Shown: piece by piece, positions 1 to 10,689 of the stretch
How positions within the stretch are numbered: position 1 is the first letter of the stretch
Layout: the number at the start of each line of letters is the position of its first letter
DNA from: Doryteuthis pealeii
Taxonomy: Eukaryota; Mollusca; Cephalopoda; Myopsida; Loliginidae
Assembly: GCA_023376005.1 (NCBI GenBank)
Contig: CM042141.1
Location: 94,160,145 to 94,224,144, forward strand
Length of the DNA: 64,000 nt
Direction of reading: 5' to 3'
Position numbers and translations under genes: made by a program
The notes under the pieces: generated by a model
What the model saw: only the letters and a program-made list of their open reading frames with translations
Database searches by the model: none
What the model was told of the DNA's origin: nothing

Positions 1-51
1 TGTAAATATAAGAATTGTTATTTTTTCATTTTCTCTTCCCGCCTTACTTAC

Positions 52-117
52 TTGTTGATATTGTTTCATAGTTTCTTCTAGAACGCCAAGTTGATGAGTC
101 AGATACTCTTGAGAATT
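52..117 (-). CDS. DZIP1: DZIP1 (Iguana) coding exon 3, partial gene
   Basis: This 66-bp minus-strand exon encodes 22 residues, NSQEYLTHQLGVLEETMKQY followed by two glutamines, with no stop. It is preceded by a pyrimidine-rich acceptor ending ttaattccag and followed by the donor GTAAGTAAGG. Both borders are phase 0, so it joins in frame to the exon at 2680-2751. The reading SQE(Y/F)LT.QL..LEE fits the start of the first coiled coil that follows the conserved N-terminal domain of DZIP1 proteins (family match from memory). In the cell DZIP1 acts at the centriole/basal body in ciliogenesis and Hedgehog signalling. The C2H2 finger and the rest of the coiled coil must lie beyond the left edge of the window. 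Confidence 0.85.
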
Positions 118-889
118 CTGGAATTAAATGAAAAGACAGCCTATCAAGGTTTGACAATATCAAAATCTAAAAAAATACATTCAATATACTTATTTATCTA
201 TAAACTTTGTGGGTGGTAAATTATGGAAATAAATCTGACGGTATGTAGAAAAAAAAAAAGGTATTCCAAAAAGATTATTTTTTTTTAGATGGTGAAGTCA
301 ACATTTAAATGTTTCATTTTTCTTTTGAATTTTCATCAGGACATTAGGATGAATAAAGTGTTATCTAAACAGTGAAATCTTTTCAAAATGAAATGAGAGA
401 TGAGAAAAAAAATGTTCTTTTTTTTTCTGTTAGCCACATTCTTTTTTTTTTTTTTTTTTAAAGTTGATGTGATTGATAATCAAAAGAATATTTGAAATGT
501 ACCATATTTTCCTAAAGAGATATAGTATGTAAATTAAAAGAAAAGAAGGGAAAGAGAAAAATTAACTAATCCATACGTGATTAAGCTAAGCTTAAAAAAT
601 ATTTATAAACCCATATATTATAGCTTTTTGATGAATTTTTTCTCCATTTAAAATACACACACTCCTTTTATTCTTGTGAATGAAATTGATTCCAATTCTA
701 TCATTTTACATATTTTCACACTTTGTTCATTTATATACATAAAAACAATTTTCTCCCACAGCTGTACCAAATTTTCTTGCTATTTTTTACCTGTATGATG
801 GGATATTTCAAAGTTCACTATCTATTCACTTCAGAACTCATTCTATTCAATTAAAGTCCTGTTATTATTATAGTAATTTAAATCCTTAT
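118..889. other. DZIP1 intron, no recognisable element
   Basis: AT-rich intronic sequence with homopolymer runs (T18 near 442-459). I see no coding signal and no match to the repeat families elsewhere in the window. Confidence 0.5.
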
Positions 890-1200
890 AAACAGCTTAA
901 CCCTAACCCTGTGATCCTACGATCACAGTGGTGAGAGAGCTGCTGTGAGTAGCTTAAAGTAGGCAAAGAGTTAAATGAAATTTTGTTGATGCATGTATTT
1001 ACCCTACCCCTCCACTGTGAGCAGGATGTGACACAAGGTCAATTTTTAAGCAGATTACAACAGGTTTGAATTCAAAGCTTTCTTCTCCTAGACTGATTGC
1101 CATACCAAGGTTAAAAGCTCAGTCTGCTCTAATATTTACCCATAGCTGAAGGGAGAATAATTTGATTCACACCTTTCCAAGGGTATGAGTACCTCTGTGG
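890..1200 (-). repeat. SINE-B fragment next to a short dispersed repeat
   Basis: Positions 890-975 match 15370-15450 (CTGCTGTGAG.AGCTTAAA.TAG.CAAAGAGTTAAAT), and 53320-53385 carries the complement. Positions about 1000-1195 are the 3' two thirds of the SINE-B family in minus orientation, with the conserved blocks GAGCAGGATGTGACACAAGG and TTTACCCATAGCTG. The tRNA-like head is missing. Confidence 0.7.
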
Positions 1201-1299
1201 ACTTATTGATGTACTCTCATACGTGCCAAAATATATACATATTAATATATAAAACTATAGACAATATGTCTATCTGATTTGATAATTGTTCAGATATAT

Positions 1300-2660
1300 A
1301 TTCAAACAAGCTAAAATGCCACCCTATTAAACAGCAATTAAGCTAACACCTGCATATATGTCCTTACCTCCTGTACAAATAATCATTTCTATTTCATGGG
1401 TGACTTTCTTTGGATTTCACAATTAATTTTGATTATACCCAAATTTATTACCAAGTTATAAAAATGATCATCATACAAAAAGACATGTTGCAAAAAATAA
1501 TCATTTCTATTTCATGGGTGACTTTCTTTGGATTTCACAATTAATTTTGATTATACCCAAATTTATTACCAAGTTATAAAAATGATTATCATACAAAAAG
1601 ACATGTTGCAAAAAATAATCATTTCTATTTCATGGGTGACTTTCTTTGGATTTCACAATTATTTTTTGATTATACCCAAATTTATTACCAAGTTATAAAA
1701 ATGATCATCATACAAAAAGACATGTTGCAAAAAATAATCATTTCTATTTCATGGGTGACTTTCTTTGGATTTCACAATTAATTTTGATTATACCCAAATT
1801 TATTACCAAGTTATAAAAATGATTATCATACAAAAAGACATGTTGCAAAAAATAATCATTTCTATTTCATGGGTGACTTTCTTTGGATTTCACAATTATT
1901 TTTTGATTATACCCAAATTTATTACCAAGTTATAAAAATGATCATCATACAAAAAGACATGTTGCAAAAAAAATCATTTCTATTTCATGGGTGACTTTCT
2001 TTGGATTTCACAATTATTTTTTGATTATACCCAAATTTATTACCAAGTTATAAAAATGATCATCATACAAAAAGACATGTTGCAAAAAATAATCATTTCT
2101 ATTTCATGGGTGACTTTCTTTGGATTTCACAATTATTTTTTGATTATACCCAAATTTATTACCAAGTTATAAAAATGATCATCATACAAAAAGACATGTT
2201 GCAAAAAATAATCATTTCTATTTCATGGGTGACTTTCTTTGGATTTCACAATTATTTTTTGATTATACCCAAATTTATTACCAAGTTATAAAAATGATCA
2301 TCATACAAAAAGACATGTTGCAAAAAATAATCATTTCTATTTCATGGGTGACTTTCTTTGGATTTCACAATTATTTTTTGATTATACCCAAATTTATTAC
2401 CAAGTTATAAAAATGATCATCATACAAAAAGACATGTTGCAAAAAATCACATAAAACAAATCATCAAAAACAATCACATTAATTAAAACTTGGGATTCCA
2501 ACATTTCAGGATTGATGGTCCAAATTTGGCCTGGAATGTTTTTTATTTGTTCACGGAATCATCCGCATTCCAAAATGGTATGATATGTTGGGTTACAGCC
2601 TCTAACAGTAAAGTTGAAAAACATCCAGCACACTTATATTCACATCTGTTGATAGAGATA
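1300..2660 (+). repeat. Dispersed repeat family I, copy 1, with internal tandem amplification
   Basis: The flanks of the 119-bp array (1300-1377 and 2448-2660) match the same-order flanks of single-unit copies at 10690-11320 (plus) and 12700-13465 (minus). Shared blocks are CACCC.ATT..GCAGCAATTAAGC on the left, and AATTAAAACTTGG.ATTCCAAC.TTTCAGGATT then GATATGTTGGG(T/C)TACAGCCTCTA on the right. The element therefore normally carries one 119-bp unit, and this copy carries nine. No protein domain is visible. It lies in the DZIP1 intron between exons 2 and 3. Confidence 0.8.
1378..2447 (+). repeat. 119-bp tandem array, 9 copies
   Basis: The block TTTCATGGGTGACTTTC recurs every 118-119 bp, nine times. 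Copies differ at two diagnostic places: TTAATTTTG versus TTATTTTTTG, and GATCATC versus GATTATC. The order shows that units 2-3 were duplicated as a dimer (4-5), and that units 6-9 are a homogenised run of one variant. The 61-residue open frames that recur across the array come from the repeat period and are not genes. Confidence 0.95.
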
Positions 2661-2679
2661 ATAGAAAAAATATACTTAC

Positions 2680-2751
2680 CAAAAGATATTCAATTGTCAG
2701 TTGAGATAATTTAAAAAGTTTCACATAATTAGGATCAACTAATCTCATATC
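2680..2751 (-). CDS. DZIP1: DZIP1 coding exon 2
   Basis: This 72-bp minus-strand exon encodes 24 residues: DMRLVDPNYVKLFKLSQLTI then EYLL. Upstream is a strong acceptor (tgttcttttcttccag) and downstream the donor GTAAGTATA. It is phase 0 on both sides. The signature VDP...VKLF.LSQLTIEYLL matches the core of the Dzip-like N-terminal domain, where vertebrate proteins read VDP..LK..RLAQLTIEYLL (from memory). It joins exon 1 (7128-7408) to exon 3 (52-117) without breaking the frame. The CxxC-type cysteine pair that I recall just before VDP in vertebrates is absent here. Either it has been lost, or it lies on a small exon I could not see. Confidence 0.9.
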
Positions 2752-3034
2752 CTGGAAGAAAAGAACATATACAAAGGATTAATCTTTAGACTAAATTAAA
2801 AATTAATAGCATTTTCAAAAATTAAAAAAAACATCAATATCAATTTGAATGAACTGTTATTGTTTATAAAATAATTTTTAAAATTTGCAAATGTTTTTAC
2901 AGGTAAAATGGGTTGGAAAAAGAAAATGTTCTAAATTTAGTTAAAAGCTTAAAAGTTGTGGAATAAATGTATATTTTTTAATAATTAATGAGACAAAATT
3001 TCTTTTTTTTAATTGTTGTATACTGCTTTTAATT

Positions 3035-3400
3035 TTTTCTAATGTCTGTTTTTATTGGGTTTACTGCTTATTCTTCCATTGAGTGTCAGTGTATCGAGTT
3101 GGGCATCATCCATTAGGGTTGTCTGCTTCTCTGTGCATTACATCTTTCTTAGTTTTTAGTCACAGAGGTATATTTGGTGTACACTTTTATTGCTCTGATT
3201 TTCTGATAAATTCTTTGTCACACACAGGCAGGGAAACAGAAACAGAAAAGGCCAATAAAAGCCCTGTTCTTGATGAACCTGAGGTCAAGACCTATCAATC
3301 AAAGTATCAGTGATTTTTAACTGTTTATCCTTATTTCAAATTACCCTACACTACCAGCTAAAAATGATAGGCTATGCCTAGCTATTATCTTATTATAATT
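3035..3400 (+). repeat. Dispersed repeat family E, shorter copy
   Basis: Homologous to 7790-8270. Shared blocks include GGGTTGTCTGCTTCTCTGTG, TCTTTCTTAGTTTTTAG and GATGAACCTGAGGTCAAGAC. The 7.8-kb copy has an extra segment of roughly 110 bp before the last block. No domain or terminal repeat is recognised. It lies in a DZIP1 intron. Confidence 0.75.
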
Positions 3401-4491
3401 CACCAAATATCCATCTGTCCGTACATCTAAGGCTCTGCTATTTATGGCTCAATTTCAACAAAAAGTTTCAGTAATTGTTACTCATACCCTAAAAGATTTT
3501 AAACTATACTAGAAAATCCAGCTCAGACTGATTTTAAGTAGGATCTGACTCTCACCCTTTGTGTTTTATTGCATCCCCCTCTCCACTGTAAAAGGGTGTC
3601 CATCTCATAGCTGTTACCCACTCTCTTGGTAATTGTTATGAGAGGCAGACAACCCTTTACCTCTATATACATTTAGAAGATATTTAACCGTTAAGAAAGA
3701 ATTCATCTCATGTTTGGAGAATAATAAAATTAAATATTTATTCAAAATATTCAATTTTTAGAGGTTTTCAAAGGTATCCAGTATCTCCAAATGAACCCAA
3801 TCTTTCATACACCATGTCCAGTGTAGACAAGACAGTAACCCATAGTAAATAAGTAAAATACTCTTTAAATATAAATAATTATCCTAAATTCAAATAAATA
3901 TCTCTAAATCCTTTATTTTTAACTTCATAATTTTTGCACAAAAGCAAGAACCGGTCATATTTAATGTGTATATATATTTACTTTGTTGTTAATTGTTTTA
4001 TTTTTGTAGTTTCATCCAGACATACATACACACTAACTGCTCTTTATATGTGTATAGAACTAGCAGAGCTACCAGGTGTTGCTCAGGATTTAAAAAGTTA
4101 AAAATAAATCTATATTTATATATAGATAAAAAAATTATTTTTCTATATATTTGCTTCATTATCTTTTATTTCTTATATATTATTATTTTTAAGTTGTTTA
4201 TTTTTATTATTATTCTTGTTAGTATTTTTTCTTTTATTTGCTTTTTATTATGTCTTATCCTTTTTATTTTTTAATCATTTTTTAAAAATCAATTCTGAAT
4301 GTATCATTGATCTATACCCTTATATATTTATTTAGCTTTTCTTATGGAAAATAAAAATTTTAACTCCTTCTCAGACAAAAATAGGATATGGATTTTATTG
4401 AAGTTAAGTCTTTGCTGATCTTCACCAATTTTCCTTTATAAAAGGACATATGCTTAATCATTGTACATACAGACATACATACATGAATCTT

Positions 4492-4546
<55 letters not shown>

Positions 4547-5170
4547 GAGCATCTTACAAACCTTATCTAATATGGGTAAGTACTGCTAGTTTGGGTCATT
4601 CATTAGGGTTTATGTGTAAAATCAAAACCAAAGTTGATATAAATGTTTAGATGTAGAAAGAGAAGTTAATATTCAATATTAAAGGTCTGCCTAAATGTTC
4701 ATAGAATAAATGGAAATGATTTTTATAGCTGAATTGGAAAGGTGAGAATAATATGCAATGTCCAACAGTTTATAAAGCATTAAGACTGATACATAATTCT
4801 CCTATTATTAGGCTATTTTAAATACGTTCATTCCACCTGTGACAATAAAGTGGTTAAATGTAAACCACTAAAGGGAAAAGAAGTACACTCTCAAATTGAT
4901 TATACATAACTTTTATAGATAGAAATTTTAGCTGAATCCATAATACATTATACATTAATGTTTAAATAAGCAGATATAAACTATCTTGTGTGGTGTAATT
5001 ATTAGCAAGCTAGGCTAGCAAACTATTACTAGAGAGTTAAATTCTGAGTACCCCATACTTCTAGCCATATATTGTTATATAATTAATAGGTTGCCAGTAA
5101 GTTATGTAAGGTAGTATAGAATTCAAAAAGTAACTGGTAACTCTGTAAAAGAAGAGTCATGGAAAATACC
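3401..5170. other. DZIP1 intron, AT-rich; TA microsatellite
   Basis: No coding signal is seen. A (TA)n run of about 45 bp lies at 4499-4543. A low-complexity T/A-rich stretch (4090-4280) gives a long open frame by composition only. Confidence 0.5.
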
Positions 5171-5173
5171 CAG

Positions 5174-5243
5174 TCATGATAAGATAGACTTTGTAGCTGT
5201 TATCTGATTCATGATAAGATAGACTTTGTAGCTGTTCTCTGAT
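5174..5243 (+). repeat. 35-bp direct duplication
   Basis: TCATGATAAGATAGACTTTG and the following bases occur twice in tandem (5174-5208 and 5209-5243) with a single-base difference (TTATCTGAT versus TTCTCTGAT). The close match suggests a recent tandem duplication. Confidence 0.9.
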
Positions 5244-5547
5244 TGGTCAATCAAATAGGGAGAATAAGTTAGTAGAGTTACAGAATCTGACAGAATCAGA
5301 TTTAGCTTGGTGAGTGAAGGAGACGGATGCAAAATGGAGTCTTTCTTCCATAGCTACTTCTCTCTCCTTGCATGTGGTATTAACTTGGGTTTGGATAAAG
5401 ACGCCTCAAAAATATCCAAAGTCTTATGTTTGTTAATAAGAACAAGAATGGACACAAAGACGAAAAACGCCCAAGATAAACCCAGAAAGAAGATCAAAGA
5501 ACAGAGAAACCAGCCCAGATAGCAACATAGAAAAAGATATGAGTATG

Positions 5548-5725
5548 TATTCTCCCTCTAGCTATGGGCAAATAGTAAGGCAGACTGAGCTCTTTAACCT
5601 TGATATGGCAACTAGGCTCAGTGAAGGACAACTGAATTCAAACATGTTAAACTCTGCTTAAAAATTGACCATATATCACATCCTATTCATGCAGAGGTGT
5701 TCGTAAATACATATTCACTTCCATT
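5548..5725 (+). repeat. SINE-B, 5'-truncated copy
   Basis: Plus-orientation SINE-B body: CTATGGGCAAATAGTA.GGCAGACTG, then AAACTCTGCTTAAAAATTGACC, then the 3' end TCACATCCT...GTAAATACATAT. The tRNA-like head is absent. Confidence 0.75.
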
Positions 5726-5811
5726 CACTAGTCCTGTAATCTGGTTTTGGTTATGGAGGTACTACTCATGTGACTTGTCTTGGACAGGAATTGCCTGGTA
5801 GAACCCATCCC

Positions 5812-6015
5812 TCTCCAGGTCTACAGCTGGTTTGAATTCAGAGCTTTCCTTCTCTTAGACAGATTGACATACTATTTACCCATAGCTGGAGGAAGAATAG
5901 TTCCCAAGGGTATTCATGTTATGTGAAACGCAAAGAGTCACATTCAGGATTTGAACTCAGGTAGTGGAGTCCATTTCCTATGACAATAACCGTTACACAA
6001 CAAGCACCTCCTATA
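5812..6015 (-). repeat. SINE-B copy with tRNA-like head
   Basis: Minus-strand SINE-B with its tRNA-derived head at the right: read in reverse it gives GGAGGTGCTTGTTGTGTAAC as a degenerate A-box region and GAGTTCAAATCC as the B box. The body has an internal deletion, since the CCAAGGTTAAAGAGCCCAGT block is missing. Confidence 0.75.
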
Positions 6016-6403
6016 GATTATATATCCACAACCAAATCAAAGATCATCTATAAACTGCTTAAAATGCTGAATAAAACGTATGTAGGGTAACAAGGAGTTA
6101 TCTAATCTTGGTTTGGAGGTGTATCTTCTTTGATCACTTGAGACATTGCCTCTCTTATCATGTGACTGTTGGTTACGTGAGAAATGAAACCCATTTCTCA
6201 TCCTCTTTTCGGTTATGAATTTGGTGGAGTGAACACCTATTCTTATTTCTCTCCAACAAGATCAATCCTATTGCCAAATGGTGGCAATAGAGACCCTTCA
6301 AAAGTAAGTGGGATAAACCTTTTACATTATCAAAAATTGTTTGGTTGCTCTTTGGAGTACTGTTTACAGTTTAACTGTTTGGGACATATATATTATGTTA
6401 TTA

Positions 6404-6546
6404 CAGTGGGGGAGCTGACGATAGGTGTGGTGTTCCACCTCAGCAATAACAATCTCCTGGGTCTAGTGCTAGTGAAAAGGAGATAGACTCCTTTGCTGCC
6501 AGCTAATACTGACAATAGACCATTCTACCAGCTTTACTTACATTAC
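6404..6546 (+). repeat. SINE-A 3' half
   Basis: Matches the 3' half of the complete SINE-A copies at 23801 and 50770. Shared blocks are GGAGCTGACG.TAG.TGTGGT, CTGGGTCTAGTGCTAGTG and GATAGACTCC, followed by a CTTTACTTAC tail. The Lys-tRNA-like head is not present. Confidence 0.8.
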
Positions 6547-7127
6547 TTTTTTTTATCACATGTTGTGTATTAAACATTCATATGTACATTGTTCATGTGA
6601 GTTAGTTGTTTGTCTTTACTTACCAAATGTTTAGTGTTAGTGTATCCATAGATGCACTAGTGCATTATAAAGACCTAGTGTTGGTTATATACTAATACAC
6701 ACAGTTCTTATACATATAATCTTAGGAAAATATATTACTTTTAAGAATATCTGTCAACTAATATATCTCGAATAAATAAATTAAATTAAAAAAAAAAAAA
6801 TCAATGACAATATTATGAATATTCTAAAATGTTTTAAGAAGAAAAAAATGTCTAACTTTATTGTTCTCAAATAAATATTTCAGTTTTACATATTGGAAAG
6901 AAAGTGTTTTTTAATGTAAAAATCAATAGAAATTTAACAGCCGTTTTTCGTAATTGTATTTATTTAGTAAATCAGAGTAGTTAAACTAGATGAGCAGAAT
7001 CAAGAAATGAGTTGGACAGTTAAGTAACTGAAAAGAAGACATTTATAATAATAATACACCAGATGGTAAAAAAGTTAAATAGATAAAGTGAAGAGATAGG
7101 TAAGTGACGGAAATGAATAATACTTAC

Positions 7128-7408
7128 CACTTCTGATTCAATATCACAGAATGTAATGCTATAAATATTCTCTTGTAATGTGTTGAAATCAAAAGCCTGT
7201 GCCATCTGGTCAATATTTAAGGCAGCAATCTTTCGCCAGTCAACCTGCTCAGTCTTTCGACGGGCACTGAACACCGGGTATGATCCTGATACTGGAGCCA
7301 TGTTATTATACTGAAGAGCTTGACCCACTGGTTGAATATATGGTGTGGGCATTCTAGCAGTTGACATGGAAAACCAAATTCTTTTCAATCTTCACAATCA
7401 TATTTGGA
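7128..7408 (-). CDS. DZIP1: DZIP1 first coding exon (5'UTR plus start codon)
   Basis: Minus-strand exon entered through an excellent acceptor (gttttctttctag, AG at 7410-7409) and left through the donor GTAAGTATT after 7128. Translation begins at ATG 7367-7365: upstream in-frame TGA codons rule out an earlier start, although the context (tttccATGt) is weak. The 80 coding residues (7367-7128) include the family hallmark VDWRKIAALNIDQMAQAF, followed by TLQENIYSITFCDIESEV. This is the N-terminal Dzip-like domain of DZIP1/DZIP1L, which work at the basal body and control ciliogenesis and Hedgehog output through Gli regulation (established for vertebrates). The exon ends in phase 0 and joins to 2680-2751. 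A second upstream ATG at 7402 opens a short out-of-frame uORF that ends at a TAG overlapping the start region. The acceptor implies a further 5' non-coding exon to the right. Confidence 0.92.
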
Positions 7409-7630
7409 CTAGAAAGAAAACAAAAAAACATTAAATCCTTCTGGAAAACTGAAGCCAACAGCAACTTATGATAAATTACTATGAATGCACTTTATAGACA
7501 GGTTTTGTAAATTGTTTCCTGTGACAAGATTAATAGAATGAATTAGAATTTGTTTCATCATAAAAAATAAGACTCAGATTCTTAAGTTCAGCTAATGTCT
7601 GCTTCTATCAGGTTACTGCTTTTTCTTTTG

Positions 7631-7636
<6 letters not shown>

Positions 7637-7688
<52 letters not shown>
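7637..7688 (+). repeat. (TC)n microsatellite
   Basis: About 26 uninterrupted TC dinucleotides, just upstream of the DZIP1 start-codon exon (inside its 5' intron). Confidence 0.97.
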
Positions 7689-7689
<1 letters not shown>

Positions 7690-7789
7690 GTTCCATCCTG
7701 TTCTTTAATCAGAAAACACAGATACCTTTTTCTTGTGTATACACTTTTTACAACAGAGTAGATGCCACTGTCCTTCTTGTATTGTATAC

Positions 7790-8270
7790 CACATCTTAAA
7801 TTCTTCTAATGTTTACTTCTATTGGGTTACTGCTTATTCTTCTATCAGGTGTCTGTGTTCTTTGTATTGGGGTTCTTTTTCAGGTCAGGTTGGACATCTT
7901 CCATCAGGGTTGTCTGCTTCTCTGTGCATCCCATCTTTCTTAGTTTTTAGAAACAACATAGAGACATATTTTTGTGTACACTATTTTTTATTACCCTAAT
8001 TTTCTGATACACTCTTTGCTGCACATGCATGGGAAGCAGCAGCAAATGTGATGGAAATACATGTCTGCCCAGAAAAGCCACTTGGACTCAATTCTACTAA
8101 TTCTAATTCTACTTTCTCAGCCTTATCTGATCATGTAACTGTCTAGGCCAATGTGAGCCCTATTCCAGATGAACCTGAGGTCAAGACCTATCAATCAAAC
8201 TATCAGTAATTTTCGACTATTTACAGTTATTTTAAATGACTCTACACTACCTGCTAAAAATCATAGGCCT
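7790..8270 (+). repeat. Dispersed repeat family E, longer copy
   Basis: Homologous to 3035-3400, with an extra internal stretch at about 8030-8145. The opening motif GTCT.CTTCTAT..GGTTACTGCTT also appears separately at 7593-7620, so the left part is partly duplicated around the TC microsatellite. The function and class are unknown. Confidence 0.75.
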
Positions 8271-8597
8271 ATCCATTATTTAACAAGATGATCGTATGAG
8301 GATTAATGAATTAATAAAATTCAGATAATAAAACAAATAAAAAATATGAAAATAAAGAATGAAACAAATAATAAACAATAATAATACAAAAATAAAATAG
8401 AATAATGAAAAAATATCCCACAATTCCACTTTTACTAAAAGTTCAACTTTTGGTGCAAAAAAAAAAAAGAAAAAAAAAAGGAAACAACCTCTACAGAAGA
8501 AATTGTTTTGTAGCTAAAACAAACAATTCATACTCTACAACTTTTATAATAATAATTCATGTGTTTAATGAAAGAAAAAAATCCCATAAGAGAAGCC
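8271..8597. other. A-rich spacer, nothing recognised
   Basis: Low-complexity A-rich sequence with AATAA/AAAAG runs. The open frame seen here is compositional. Confidence 0.5.
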
Positions 8598-9106
8598 TGT
8601 AGGGATTACATCCCTTACTTACCATAGTTCTCCTATTTGACACTAGGGGACACGATAGGTAATTACTTCCTGTGTGTGCCAATAGCCACTAGGTGGTGTG
8701 GCCAGCAGGATTATAAAAAAAGACAGCAAAGTCAACACTCTATTAATTTACTGCTTTGACAAGTAGCAAAGCACAAGTTGTATTCCTATCCATGGACGGG
8801 GGGGGGGGGCTTTGTGCCCCCAGCAACCTAGTGTTCTATAAACACAATAGAATACTTAACTTGTAAGTCTTTATACTTTCTTCCTTCTCTACGTGCTATA
8901 TATGAAGAACTCAACACTTTCTCTACTAAAGACTCATTTCTACAACACTGTATAAGCTCTTCATTGTATCTCATTGTCATGTTTGTATTCTATTCTGTTA
9001 AGTTTGCTCAGGCAATAAAATATTCTTGTTATTACTTTGTTGTGAATTGTTCTCACATTTATTCTGTACAATGAAAGGATATTCAACCCACCATCATTCC
9101 TCTACA
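8598..9106 (+). mobile_element. Candidate solo LTR (TGTAG...CTACA)
   Basis: A 509-bp unit starts TGTAGGGATTACATCCC and ends CTCTACA, giving short inverted ends. It contains a TATA-like GATTATAAAAAAAG near 8711, and the AATAAA of GGCAATAAAATATTC near 9013, followed by a T-rich stretch. This is the expected U3-R-U5 order. Flanks are AAGCC and AACCC, only a 4-of-5 match, so the target-site duplication is weak. No internal region follows, hence solo LTR. A 160-bp relative at 31917-32076 shares the first 20 bases almost exactly and the CTCTACA end. Confidence 0.6.
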
Positions 9107-9292
9107 AACCCATAAGCTGTCATTAAATAAGAAATTAAGTTTAAGAATCTTCTGCTGGTTATGTTTGTTTATATTATTATAAGCATCAGAGAGACAAAAG
9201 ATGACTTGTTTTATGTCTACCATAAGAGGAACAATAGATTCAATATACTTCTATTAGACAGGTTGAAAACAAGACTAACCCAAATTATAAGA

Positions 9293-9335
<43 letters not shown>

Positions 9336-10184
9336 CCCTATATAATAGAATGTAGTAGTACAGCTAGATAACCAAGCATTAAATGTAAGTCAGTTACAAC
9401 CAGAGATTTGATCAAATACTTTTTTTTTATATTGAATATAATTTTTTTCTTAAATGAAATACTGCATATGTTATGAAAACAATTTTTTTCAAGAAGATAA
9501 TTGATGTACAAAAAGACATTATTAATTTTTAAGTTATCTTATTATTTCATCTTGGAAGTTTATTTGAAATTTCAGGTGGAAATAAGGGAGTTAACTACTT
9601 TTCGACTAACAACTGAGTCAGCCTAATGTACACACAAATTTTAAAACAACAGTTTTATCGAATAAAAAATAGTTTGCATTTTTTCTTGATAGTTTTTCTA
9701 ATCTTTGTTGTTGCTGTTATTGTTGTTTTATGAAATATTAAACCTTTCAGGTGATGTAAGGCCAAATCAAGTCATTTTGATTAACAAACGACCAAGGTTG
9801 CTTACAACAACCGCTGTTGCTTAAGCAGTCACCCAATTAAGCATTGCATTGAACAGGCTCATTGCTGCTTAACTTTGGTGATCTAGCAGGAACTGGTGCT
9901 ATCAGTGTCATTTAACCATAATCCTCTAATCTTATCAAGATATTTTGAACAATTAATATCTGTAATTGTTTTTTGCTTTGCGTGTTTTGCTTGGGGGGGG
10001 GGGGCTTTTATTTAAAAATGCTTATTAAACTTAATTTATTCTGACTCGTGTCAAATAGGGAGTAGGAAATTTTTGTTGTACCAGACTGTTTGCAAATTTT
10101 TTGTATTAGGTAGGAATAACTTGATATCATATAACTGTGTGCAAAAAACTTAAACTACACAAAAAATATAAATAGAAACATACA
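9107..10184. other. Spacer with TA run and a family I scrap
   Basis: A (TA)n stretch lies at about 9297-9334. Positions 9740-9850 (GGCCAAATCAAG, CACCCAATTAAGCA) resemble the left part of family I, read in reverse at 13390-13460. A G10 run lies near 9993. Otherwise nothing is recognised. Confidence 0.45.
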
Positions 10185-10255
10185 ATGTCTGCAATTCCTT
10201 AACGTCTTGGTATAAAATAACCCAGAATGGGTTGATATACTGTTAAAATCAATCA
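10185..10255 (+). repeat. LINE-2 3' tail fragment
   Basis: ATAACCCAGAATGGGTTGAT then ATACTGTTAAAATCAATC matches the 3' end of the LINE-2 copy at 48232-48690. The rest of the LINE is absent, as expected for an extreme 5' truncation. Confidence 0.7.
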
Positions 10256-10689
10256 TGTTCTTTTGTTCATTTAAAATAATAAAAAATCTATTTTCTTCTG
10301 TATCACTAAATTGGTTGTCCACAGAGACAGTTTATCAAGTCAAACAACACAAAAACAAAATGAATAATCAAGTTATTATCATAAAAATACTTTTAAAAAA
10401 CTAATATTACTGATATTTAACAATGAAAGTAAGTTTTCCATTACCATCAGATCAGATCAGACAGTAAATTATTTTTTCCTTTCTATTTTTTATTGAAATA
10501 GAAAGAAAACAATAAAATATACCTTTAAAAAGAATTCAGTAATTGATTTTGTATTTTATAATGTTTTTCAGAATTTCCTTGATCTTTTTCCAAAACTGAA
10601 TTTTTATGGAGTTGTAAAACAAGCAATTTTACTTCATTTTATAATTATTTTAGGAGAGGTTTTAATCAAAACTGGAAATTTATTTTACT

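Noticed and set aside
898..910. Telomere-like TTAACCCTAACCCT
   Set aside because: Only two units, embedded in a dispersed repeat. The sister copies lack it.
1987..2410. Three identical 61-residue open frames starting MGDFLWISQLFF
   Set aside because: They are one 119-bp repeat read across its junction. The period is not a multiple of three and the frame closes in every unit, so there is no sign of a repeated protein gene.
3993..4274. 93-residue hydrophobic open frame (possible membrane protein)
   Set aside because: Phe/Ile/Leu-rich because the DNA is a T/A-rich tract. A similar tract at 24.7 kb has stops.
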